Under the pieces are notes generated by a model. The model had not been told where the DNA came from. It made no database searches and was given only the letters and a program-made list of their open reading frames with translations. From Chryseobacterium gleum (GTDB taxonomy: Bacteria; Bacteroidota; Bacteroidia; Flavobacteriales_D; Crocinitomicaceae): 7,056 nucleotides of DNA. The position numbers and the translations under genes are program-made. Shown here one piece after another: positions 1 through 4,643 of the stretch. Numbering within the stretch: the stretch's first letter is position 1; each line of letters opens with the position of its first letter. The stretch covers positions 1 through 7,056 of the forward strand of contig CALPSU020000133.1 of assembly GCA_943326315.2 (NCBI GenBank), read 5' to 3'.

Positions 1-207
1 ACCACGAGCTTCAAATTCACCTAATTGTGCTTGAAAAGCGTGTAATTCAGACGGACAAACAAATGTGAAATCTTTTGGGTAAAAGAAAAACAACACTTCG
101 TTTTTACCAATGAATTGATCCAAAGAGAATCCACCAACTACTTCATTACCATTAACAACAGCTCCAGCTGAAAATGACGGAGCTTTTTTTCCTACTAATA
201 CACTCAT
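1..207 (-). CDS. 2-Cys peroxiredoxin (AhpC/Prx1 class), N-terminal 69 codons, truncated by window edge
   Basis: Thiol peroxidase that reduces hydrogen peroxide and organic peroxides in the cytoplasm. The gene is read leftwards from the ATG at 207 and leaves the window after 69 codons, so the C-terminal half with the resolving cysteine is not visible. The protein begins MSVLVGKKAPSFSA, the usual start of this family. It has the thioredoxin-fold strand VLFFFYPKDFTFVCPSEL at about residues 38-55, with the peroxidatic Cys51 in the FTFVCPSE motif and the conserved Pro44. FTFVCP with CPSEL marks the typical 2-Cys AhpC/Prx1 class rather than BCP/PrxQ. A perfect TAnnTTTG box lies 37 bp upstream. The gene is close to an oxyR-type regulator, as expected for a peroxide-induced peroxidase. 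I left the symbol empty because ahpC and other Prx paralogues cannot be separated from the N-terminus alone. Confidence 0.95.
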   Translation of the reverse strand, partial: MSVLVGKKAPSFSAGAVVNGNEVVGGFSLDQFIGKNEVLFFFYPKDFTFVCPSELHAFQAQLGEFEARG

Positions 208-238
208 TTTATTTATTTTTAATTGTTTATTAAAATTT

Positions 239-257
239 ATACTTCAAATTTAAGTAT
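239..257. promoter_or_regulatory. LysR-type box ATAC-N11-GTAT over the peroxiredoxin promoter
   Basis: Perfect 6-bp inverted repeat ATACTT-N7-AAGTAT, which also reads ATAC-N11-GTAT. This is the interrupted-dyad T-N11-A form typical of LysR-family operators. Its centre (248) lies inside the predicted -7 octamer of the peroxiredoxin promoter. A LysR-type OxyR homologue is encoded nearby, so binding is plausible, but the region is very AT-rich and the site is short. Confidence 0.35.
245..252 (-). promoter_or_regulatory. Predicted -7 element of the peroxiredoxin promoter
   Basis: Read on the minus strand this is TAAATTTG, a perfect match to the Bacteroidota -7 consensus TAnnTTTG. The box ends 37 bp before the ATG, which predicts a leader of about 30 nt. 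I find no good TTG -33 element at the usual 17-23 bp spacing. That would suit a promoter dependent on an activator such as OxyR, but this is inference. Confidence 0.5.
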
Positions 258-303
258 TTAAAGTAAACTCTTTTTGCATTATTGTTAAGAAATCTTTATT
301 GTT

Positions 304-636
304 TTAAATATTCACTTCTGAATTAATTAAATCTGAAACAACTTCACTTTTGAATATGACTTTAAATTCATCTACACAATTTTTAAAATTAGCGATTCTT
401 TTATTTTCCAATTCACTAGGTATCTTATTCGTCGCTTCATCAAAAGTCTTTTTATCCGGCCATAATGCATAGGCCATAAACATATTACTTTCAATTTTAT
501 GCAATCTAGAACCTAAACTTCCCTCATATTCATAAATCAACCTTGTCCCAAATTTCCAATTTTCAATGAATTCATTTTCTTTTCCATTTTTCACTTTAAA
601 TGAATATACTACAGAATAATTATTTTCAAAATCCAT
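304..636 (-). CDS. ABM-like small protein (dimeric alpha/beta-barrel, antibiotic biosynthesis monooxygenase superfamily)
   Basis: Complete gene of 110 residues. The layout resembles the ABM/dimeric ferredoxin-like barrel fold. A first strand YSVVYSFKVK (7-16) is followed by NGKENEFIENW entering a helix (about 17-36). Next come a second strand with GSLGSRLHKI (39-48), a third strand MFMAYALWP (52-60), then DKKTFDEA starting the second helix. Family members range from monooxygenases to haem-degrading enzymes and proteins of unknown function, and no catalytic residue can be assigned here, so the substrate is unknown. The C-terminal 20 residues run past the core domain. The gene lies between the peroxiredoxin gene (same strand, 96-bp gap) and divergent oxyR, so co-regulation by peroxide stress is a reasonable inference. 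The ATG is preceded by AAAAGGAT, only a weak ribosome-binding sequence. Confidence 0.8.
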   Translation of the reverse strand: MDFENNYSVVYSFKVKNGKENEFIENWKFGTRLIYEYEGSLGSRLHKIESNMFMAYALWPDKKTFDEATNKIPSELENKRIANFKNCVDEFKVIFKSEVVSDLINSEVNI

Positions 637-650
637 ATCCTTTTGTTTCT

Positions 651-675
651 AATACAAAGATGCATTATTTGTATT
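651..675. promoter_or_regulatory. 25-bp dyad AATACAAA-N9-TTTGTATT in the divergent spacer
   Basis: Perfect 8-bp inverted repeat (651-658 and 668-675) with a 9-bp spacer that contains the palindrome ATGCAT. It sits between the ABM-like gene and oxyR, covers the weak -7 candidate of the former and touches the -33 TTG of the latter. The size and position fit a transcription-factor operator; OxyR itself is the obvious candidate binder (inference). Confidence 0.45.
655..662 (-). promoter_or_regulatory. Weak -7 candidate for the ABM-like gene
   Basis: On the minus strand the octamer is CATCTTTG, one mismatch from TAnnTTTG, ending 18 bp before the ATG at 636. No matching -33 TTG was found. It is the best promoter candidate in the spacer for this gene, but weak. 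Confidence 0.3.
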
Positions 676-699
676 TATAAAATATATTGATTAACTTTA
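668..699 (+). promoter_or_regulatory. Predicted oxyR promoter (TTTG-N20-TAACTTTA)
   Basis: A -33 TTTG at 668-671 is followed after 20 bp by TAACTTTA at 692-699, which differs from TAnnTTTG only in the last base. The spacing is within the 17-23 bp range known for Bacteroidota. The predicted transcript would start near 704-706, giving an oxyR leader of under 20 nt. Both elements are overlapped by the arms of the 670-707 inverted repeat, which suggests repression. Confidence 0.45.
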
Positions 700-707
700 T
701 AAATACA
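670..707. repeat. 12-bp perfect inverted repeat over the oxyR promoter (candidate operator)
   Basis: TGTATTTATAAA at 670-681 is repeated exactly in inverted orientation at 696-707 with a 14-bp spacer. The arm centres are about 26 bp apart, or two and a half helical turns. The left arm begins at the -33 element and the right arm begins within the -7 element of the predicted oxyR promoter, so a bound dimer or tetramer would block RNA polymerase. Autorepression is common among LysR-type regulators. The arms are AT-rich, which raises the chance of coincidence, but 12 of 12 matches is notable. Confidence 0.45.
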
Positions 708-721
708 TAGATAATATTTAT

Positions 722-1687
722 ATGATTTCAATTCAACAAATGCAATACATTTTGTCGGTCAATGATTACCGTCATTTTCAACGTGCTAGTGAAGCTTGTT
801 TTGTAACGCAACCTACACTTTCGATGCAAATTAAAAAGGCAGAAGATGAATTAGGTTTTCAGATTTTTGATCGTTCGACGAACCCTTTATCTCTAACGAT
901 TTTCGGAGAACAATTGATTGAAATTATTCGTGAAATCATCAATGAAACTCAAAAGATTTCAAATCTAACCAAATCGATGAGTGGAAGTTATATCGAAAAG
1001 GTTCGATTAGGTGTTATACCAACCATTTCTGCTTTTCTTATTTCCGATATGTTTGAAAAATGGAAAACATTACTTCCTCATATTCAATTAAGTATAGAAG
1101 AATTAAAATCGGAAGAATTAATCGTTGCACTTGAAAAGAAAGAAATTGATTTAGCTATAATGGCCGGACCTTTTCACCAATCAAATTTGAGAACTATTCC
1201 TTTATTTAAAGAAGAAATTAAAGCTTATATTCCTAATAAACAAGGCGAAACAATTCATTCAAATGAACTGCTTGATTTACATCCTTGGTTATTAAGTAAA
1301 GGAAATTGCCTTCGAACTCAAATGATCCATTTTTGTGGATTAACTTCAGAAACTAACGATTCATGGAATTACGAAGGTGGTAATCTCGAAATGCTCTTAC
1401 GAATGGTGGATGTGAATGGAGGATATTCTTTAATTCCTGAAGAATATCAACGCGTTTTAAACTTAGATAATTCAAAATGCAAACGAATTATTTCATCTGA
1501 TACACAGGAAATTCCAGCTAGAGAAATTATAGCAATTCTCCCTAACAAAACATCAAAATGGGAATCAATTGAAAAAATAATCAGGAGTATTCAATTAAAC
1601 TATGGAAAAGATAATGCTGAAAGTAAATTTCAAATTTTGAATTGGAAGTGGGTTGAGGTTGAGGTTGAGATTGAGATTGAGATTTAG
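722..1687 (+). CDS. oxyR: OxyR-type LysR-family hydrogen peroxide-sensing regulator
   Basis: Cytoplasmic LysR-type transcription factor of 321 residues. The N-terminal winged helix-turn-helix spans about 1-62, and its segment HFQRASEACFVTQPTLS (18-34) closely resembles E. coli OxyR. After a linker helix (about 63-90), the ligand-binding-type regulatory domain (about 93-300) carries GVIPT with Thr101, the counterpart of the peroxide-pocket threonine. It also has GNCLRTQMIHFC with Cys196 and Cys205, spaced exactly as the redox pair Cys199/Cys208 of E. coli OxyR; disulphide formation between these switches the protein on. This cysteine pair is the main reason for calling oxyR rather than a general LysR protein. 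The divergent ABM-like and peroxiredoxin genes fit an OxyR regulon. The last dozen residues, WVEVEVEIEIEI, are encoded by a hexanucleotide repeat and are not part of the family domain. The ATG at 722 gives the expected family N-terminus. Confidence 0.93.
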   Translation: MISIQQMQYILSVNDYRHFQRASEACFVTQPTLSMQIKKAEDELGFQIFDRSTNPLSLTIFGEQLIEIIREIINETQKISNLTKSMSGSYIEKVRLGVIPTISAFLISDMFEKWKTLLPHIQLSIEELKSEELIVALEKKEIDLAIMAGPFHQSNLRTIPLFKEEIKAYIPNKQGETIHSNELLDLHPWLLSKGNCLRTQMIHFCGLTSETNDSWNYEGGNLEMLLRMVDVNGGYSLIPEEYQRVLNLDNSKCKRIISSDTQEIPAREIIAILPNKTSKWESIEKIIRSIQLNYGKDNAESKFQILNWKWVEVEVEIEIEI

Positions 1688-1690
1688 GTT
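1652..1690 (+). repeat. Hexanucleotide tandem repeat (GTTGAG/ATTGAG) encoding the OxyR tail
   Basis: Three GTTGAG units are followed by two ATTGAG units and then the decayed units ATTTAG and GTT. The codons read Val-Glu x3, Ile-Glu x2, Ile, stop, so the oxyR stop codon itself (1685-1687) is a mutated GAG of the array. A 6-bp unit changes copy number in frame, so strain-to-strain variation would lengthen or shorten the tail by dipeptides. The sequence here departs from the codon use of the rest of the gene. Confidence 0.75.
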
Positions 1691-1722
1691 AAGAATTCTC
1701 AACCTAAATCTTAACCTTAACC
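1669..1722. terminator. Long hairpin shared by the convergent 3' ends of oxyR and the O-methyltransferase gene
   Basis: Arms 1669-1690 and 1701-1722 pair over 22 positions around a 10-bp loop that contains the palindrome AGAATTCT. The inner 11 bp (AGATTTAGGTT / AACCTAAATCT) are perfect. The outer part has four A-for-G differences, which remain G-U wobbles in one transcript. The hairpin covers the oxyR stop and reaches the first base of the O-methyltransferase stop. Position and symmetry fit a bidirectional terminator, although no clean U-tract follows on either strand. Confidence 0.5.
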
Positions 1723-2363
1723 TATATTTTCCTAGCAATCATCAAACCATCACGAATTGGAAATAATACATTTTGAACTCGTTGATCCTCTTGAATTTTT
1801 TTATTAAAATCCATTAATAATTGAGTGTCCCTATCTGTTGTTTCATAATTTTCAACAACTTTTCCAGACCAAAGCACATTATCAGCAATAATATAACCTC
1901 CTTTTTTAACTTTATCAAAAACTAAATCATAATAACTGCAATAGTTCTGTTTATCAGCATCTATAAAAACTAAATCAAATTCAGTAGTTAAAGTTGGTAA
2001 AATATGCATTGCATCACCAACAATAAAATCGACACAATTACTGAAATTAGATTTTACAATAAATTCTCTTATTAAATCCTCTAACTCTTCATTAATATCA
2101 ATAGTAGTTACTTTCCCTCCTTCTTGAAGCCCTTCTGCAAAACATAAAGCCGAATATCCCGTGTATGTTCCGATTTCAAGAACATTTAAAGGGCGAATCA
2201 TATTCGAAAACATACTTAAAACTCGCCCTTGAAAATGACCACTCAACATTCTTGGTCTCAAGACTTCTAAATTTGTCCTTCTATTTAATTCATATAAAAG
2301 TGAAGGTTCATTTTCTGAATGATTACATACATAATTATCTAACTCTTGAGATATAAATTCCAT
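1722..2363 (-). CDS. SAM-dependent O-methyltransferase, family 3 (CCoAOMT/COMT-like)
   Basis: Soluble class I S-adenosylmethionine methyltransferase of 213 residues, the usual length for bacterial family-3 enzymes. The start MEFISQELDNYVCNHSENEP matches the family's N-terminal helix, which supports this ATG. SAM-binding motif I is VLEIGTYTGYSAL (61-73), followed by the acidic TTIDI (86-90) and VGDA (115-118). The divalent-metal ligands are expected at Asp135 in FIDADK and at Asp161-Asn162 in IIADNVLW, with the 26-residue spacing seen in CCoAOMT. Metal-dependent O-methylation of a catechol-like or related group is therefore likely. Some relatives (TrmR/YrrM) methylate tRNA hydroxyuridine instead, and the sequence does not decide between them. 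The gene is convergent with oxyR across a shared hairpin and stands alone on its strand. Confidence 0.9.
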   Translation of the reverse strand: MEFISQELDNYVCNHSENEPSLLYELNRRTNLEVLRPRMLSGHFQGRVLSMFSNMIRPLNVLEIGTYTGYSALCFAEGLQEGGKVTTIDINEELEDLIREFIVKSNFSNCVDFIVGDAMHILPTLTTEFDLVFIDADKQNYCSYYDLVFDKVKKGGYIIADNVLWSGKVVENYETTDRDTQLLMDFNKKIQEDQRVQNVLFPIRDGLMIARKI

Positions 2364-2388
2364 AGTGAAGTCGCTTTAATATAAACTG

Positions 2389-2396
2389 CAAAGATA
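2389..2396 (-). promoter_or_regulatory. Predicted -7 element of the O-methyltransferase promoter
   Basis: Minus-strand TATCTTTG is a perfect TAnnTTTG match ending 25 bp before the ATG at 2363, which predicts a leader of about 20 nt. No TTG at standard spacing was seen. A 12-bp palindrome lies just upstream. Confidence 0.5.
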
Positions 2397-2406
2397 ATCA
2401 AGAATT

Positions 2407-2418
2407 CAAAGTACTTTG
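2407..2418. repeat. 12-bp perfect palindrome CAAAGTACTTTG
   Basis: Self-complementary over all 12 positions, located 10 bp upstream of the predicted -7 box of the O-methyltransferase gene, between the -7 and -33 regions. It could be an operator, but its right half also belongs to the CTTTGTG/CTCTGTG repeat beside it, so it may instead be part of that repeat. Confidence 0.35.
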
Positions 2419-2453
2419 TGGCACTCTGTGAAATTACTCTGTGAAATCTGTGG
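2414..2453. repeat. Degenerate CTCTGTG direct repeat in the spacer 2364-2505
   Basis: CTTTGTG, CTCTGTG, CTCTGTG and ATCTGTG begin at 2414, 2424, 2437 and 2446, separated by short AT-rich spacers, and end in GGTTAAAAAG. No open frame covers the tract. It looks like a dispersed intergenic repeat of the kind common in Bacteroidota chromosomes, though copies elsewhere cannot be checked from this window. The remainder of this 142-bp spacer holds only the two divergent promoters. Confidence 0.45.
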
Positions 2454-2493
2454 TTAAAAAGAAAATCAAGCCATCTCCAATTCAAAATTCAAT

Positions 2494-2501
2494 TATATTT
2501 G
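2494..2501 (+). promoter_or_regulatory. Predicted -7 element of the RNA methyltransferase gene (leaderless arrangement)
   Basis: TATATTTG is a perfect TAnnTTTG match and is followed by only 4 bp before the ATG at 2506. Transcription from it should start at or next to the A of the start codon, giving a leaderless mRNA. This also supports 2506 as the true start. No convincing -33 TTG is visible. Confidence 0.5.
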
Positions 2502-2505
2502 CCAT

Positions 2506-2982
2506 ATGAGAACATCAAAAACAGGAGGCTATTCAGCAATTGGAGTTTTTAGAGGTAAAACTGAACATAACATTGGAACTCTTTGGCGTTCAGCATATAT
2601 ACTTGGGGCTTCCTATATTTTCACAGTTGATAAAAAGTATAAAAAACAAAATTCTGATGTTCTAAACGCCTGGTCGAGAATTCCGCTATTTCATTACGAT
2701 AGTTTTGATGACCTCTTAAACAACATCCCTTACAATTGTCGTTTAATCGGTGTTGAAATAGATGATAAAGCAACCCTGTTAAGTGAATTCGAACATCCAC
2801 AAAGAGCTATTTATTTATTAGGTTCTGAAGATCACGGTTTACCTCAAGAAGTATTAGATAAATGTCATTTTGTGATTAAATTACCTGGAAATTCTTCCTT
2901 AAATGTTGGCGTTACAGGTGCAATTGTTTTACACGATCGCATTTCTAAAATCCCAACAATTCTTCCTCCAGATCATAGATAA
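2506..2982 (+). CDS. SpoU/TrmH-class (SPOUT) RNA 2'-O-ribose methyltransferase
   Basis: Single-domain SPOUT methyltransferase of 158 residues, about the size of TrmL-type enzymes and lacking the N-terminal substrate-binding domain of RlmB. Motif 1 is HNIGTLWRSAYILGA (21-35) with Asn22 and the likely catalytic Arg28. Motif 2 is YLLGSEDHGLPQEVL (103-117). Motif 3 is LPGNSSLNVGVTGAIVLHD (126-144). Motifs 2 and 3 form the trefoil knot that binds SAM, and such enzymes act as dimers on tRNA or rRNA. Motif 3 usually reads SLNVSVA; here Gly135 replaces the common Ser, a small deviation. The target nucleotide cannot be inferred. The gene is monocistronic, divergent from the O-methyltransferase and convergent with dciA, with 29 bp between stops. 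Confidence 0.88.
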   Translation: MRTSKTGGYSAIGVFRGKTEHNIGTLWRSAYILGASYIFTVDKKYKKQNSDVLNAWSRIPLFHYDSFDDLLNNIPYNCRLIGVEIDDKATLLSEFEHPQRAIYLLGSEDHGLPQEVLDKCHFVIKLPGNSSLNVGVTGAIVLHDRISKIPTILPPDHR

Positions 2983-3011
2983 TAAAGTTTGATTTGAAAC
3001 GTAATAACTTG

Positions 3012-3314
3012 TTATCCAAAAAAAACATCGTTAATTATTTCAAAACCTGCTTTTTGATTAACGCGTTCAATTATGACAGTTTTTCCATAACTTAATTCAT
3101 CTCGCATCACTGCAGAATCCATCGTCAAGAATAATGTTTTATTTCTAATTTGAATTTTTTTAGTTCTTTTAGCTACTGCAACCCCCATCATTTCACCCCA
3201 AGATTCAATTACATCCATCTCTTTGAGCTTTCCATCCAATCTGTAAGCTTTCATTAATTTATCAATTAATTCTCCAATTGTAGACTGATTTGCGGTTCGC
3301 TTATTTTCATTCAT
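3012..3314 (-). CDS. dciA: DciA-family protein (DUF721), putative replicative helicase loader
   Basis: Small cytoplasmic protein of 100 residues in the DUF721/DciA family, whose members bind the replicative helicase DnaB and replace DnaC/DnaI loaders in most bacteria. The sequence shows the family layout. It has an N-terminal helix STIGELIDKLMKAYRLDGKL (11-30), then VIESWGEMMGVAVAKRT (35-51) with the conserved Trp39, then a KH-like part with LFLTMDSAVMRDELS (61-75). I chose the ATG at 3314. The frame stays open up to an ATG at 3374, but that version would overlap the 3' end of recF by 56 bp with residues that do not resemble the family. From 3314 the gap to the recF stop is 4 bp, so the two form an operon. 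DUF721 next to recF is also known from Actinobacteria (for example Mycobacterium). The DciA role here rests on family membership. Confidence 0.85.
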   Translation of the reverse strand: MNENKRTANQSTIGELIDKLMKAYRLDGKLKEMDVIESWGEMMGVAVAKRTKKIQIRNKTLFLTMDSAVMRDELSYGKTVIIERVNQKAGFEIINDVFFG

Positions 3315-3318
3315 AAAA

Positions 3319-4476
3319 TTAATCTTTAATAGAATTAATAATTGGAGACTTAACATTCGCGAAATCAAATTCATCAGTCAGATGAATTTCGCCATTATTT
3401 ACAAGGAAATTTTTACTCTCAAATCCATTATCTTTAAAGACTGAACGAATTCTTGACGGATCTGTATCTGTAACCAGAACCTGACCAAAATGTTGTTGGG
3501 AAACTAATTCCATCAATTTTTGAACTCTTTGATTATCTAATTTATCAAAAATATCATCTAACATTAATACCGGATTTACATTCAAATGACGTTTCAACCA
3601 TTCGTACTGTGCTAACTTTAAAGCAATTAAAAAAGATTTTTGTTGACCTTGAGAACCAAACTTCTTAACAGGATGTCCTTTTATAGAAAAAACTAAGTCA
3701 TCTTTATGGATTCCAGCATTAGAATGATGAGTGAATGCATCTTTTTGTTGAAATTGAATTAACAAATCTGCAAAAGAAGAAGTATTTAATTGAGATTTAT
3801 ATTCTAAATGTACTTCTTCAATTTCAAGCCCTATATAATTATAATTGGCTTGAAAAACAGGAATAAATTCTTCTAAAAAAGATTTTCTAGCTTCGTGAAT
3901 AGCTGTTCCAACAATTACCATTTGATCATTCCACACCTCAATAGATTCACGATCAAATAAACCATGCTCATACATATTTTTCAATAGTGCATTTCGCTGA
4001 TCTAAAACCCTATGATAACGTTGTAAATCATCTAAATACTTACGATTGAATTGCGAAATAATTCCATCCATCCACTTTCTTCGAAATTCACTTCCTTCAA
4101 CAATTAAATCTCGGTCATAAGGAGAAATCATTACAGTTGGGAATTGCCCAATATGATCCGCTAATTTATCGTATTCATTTTTATTACGTTTGAAAACTTT
4201 TTTAGCACCACTTTTTACTGCACAATGAATATTAATTTCCTGATCATTTTTCATCCAATTACCTTGGATTACAAAAAACTGTTGACCGAATCGAATATTT
4301 TGACGATCAATTGCATTCAGATAGGATTTACACATACTTAAATAATGTAAAGCATCTAGAATATTTGTTTTACCTGAACCATTTTCACCTGAAAAACAAT
4401 TAATCCCAGGAGACAAAACAATTTCAGCTTCCTCGTAATTCTTAAAATTTATTAGCTGAAGTGATCTCAAATACAT
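3319..4476 (-). CDS. recF: DNA replication/repair protein RecF
   Basis: ABC/SMC-type ATPase of 385 residues that acts with RecO and RecR to load RecA at single-strand gaps and stalled forks. Walker A GENGSGKTN is at 30-38. The RecF-typical stretch SPYDRDLIVEGSEFRRKWMD is at 118-137, GIHKDDL at 255-261, the ABC signature FGSQGQQKS at 273-281, and Walker B with D-loop VLMLDDIFDKLD at 303-314. All ATPase motifs are intact. The start MYLRSLQLINFKNYE is the classic RecF N-terminus. An upstream in-frame GTG at 4500 would add eight residues, but those codons contain the TATTTTTG promoter box, so I reject it. First gene of a recF-dciA operon, divergent from the TPR-ribH genes. No dnaA, dnaN or gyrB is visible here. 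Confidence 0.96.
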   Translation of the reverse strand: MYLRSLQLINFKNYEEAEIVLSPGINCFSGENGSGKTNILDALHYLSMCKSYLNAIDRQNIRFGQQFFVIQGNWMKNDQEINIHCAVKSGAKKVFKRNKNEYDKLADHIGQFPTVMISPYDRDLIVEGSEFRRKWMDGIISQFNRKYLDDLQRYHRVLDQRNALLKNMYEHGLFDRESIEVWNDQMVIVGTAIHEARKSFLEEFIPVFQANYNYIGLEIEEVHLEYKSQLNTSSFADLLIQFQQKDAFTHHSNAGIHKDDLVFSIKGHPVKKFGSQGQQKSFLIALKLAQYEWLKRHLNVNPVLMLDDIFDKLDNQRVQKLMELVSQQHFGQVLVTDTDPSRIRSVFKDNGFESKNFLVNNGEIHLTDEFDFANVKSPIINSIKD

Positions 4477-4480
4477 ACCA

Positions 4481-4488
4481 CAAAAATA
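4481..4488 (-). promoter_or_regulatory. Predicted -7 element of the recF-dciA operon (leaderless arrangement)
   Basis: Minus-strand TATTTTTG is a perfect TAnnTTTG match separated by 4 bp (TGGT) from the recF ATG. The predicted transcript starts at or beside the start codon, the same geometry as the RNA methyltransferase gene at 2506. No clear -33 TTG was found. The outer end of the box abuts a heptamer repeat. Confidence 0.5.
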
Positions 4489-4528
4489 GTCATTAGTCAC
4501 TAGTGATTATTCGTTAGAGACTAGTTTT
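4487..4528. repeat. Degenerate 7-bp tandem repeat (TAGTCAT type) upstream of recF
   Basis: Six consecutive heptamers run TAGTCAT, TAGTCAC, TAGTGAT, TATTCGT, TAGAGAC, TAGTTTT. Two related units in inverted orientation (ACTAACA, ACTAATG) follow at 4550-4563, so CATTAGT at 4491-4497 and ACTAATG at 4557-4563 form an inverted pair. The 10-bp palindrome TCACTAGTGA (4497-4506) is inside. The tract is non-coding and overlaps the region just upstream of the recF -7 box. Confidence 0.55.
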
Positions 4529-4595
4529 TTAAACTTAAATTTGATAATTACTAACAACTAATGCCATTTAGGGATAACTTGTTAATAAATTCCAA

Positions 4596-4624
4596 TTGAT
4601 AATTCAAAAAAAAAACTATTTTTG
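4596..4624 (+). promoter_or_regulatory. Predicted promoter of the TPR-ribH operon (TTG-N18-TATTTTTG)
   Basis: TTG at 4596-4598, an 18-bp spacer and TATTTTTG at 4617-4624 match both Bacteroidota promoter elements at standard spacing. This is the best promoter in the window. The ATG at 4644 follows 19 bp after the box, giving a leader of about 15 nt. Confidence 0.65.
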
Positions 4625-4643
4625 CAACGTTAAAATACCGAAA

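Noticed and set aside
1691..1700. AGAATTCT loop palindrome as a separate operator
   Set aside because: It lies in the loop of the convergent hairpin between two gene ends, away from any promoter.
2165..2356. 63-codon plus-strand open frame opposite the O-methyltransferase gene
   Set aside because: It lies wholly antisense to a conserved coding region, has no recognisable domain and no promoter box.
3004..3015. ATAAC-TT-GTTAT hairpin between the RNA methyltransferase gene and dciA as a terminator
   Set aside because: The stem is only 5 bp and A/T-rich with a 2-nt loop, and there is no T-tract on the plus strand. The 11-mer ATAACTTGTTA recurs at 4574-4584 in a promoter region, so it is as likely a coincidence or another kind of site.
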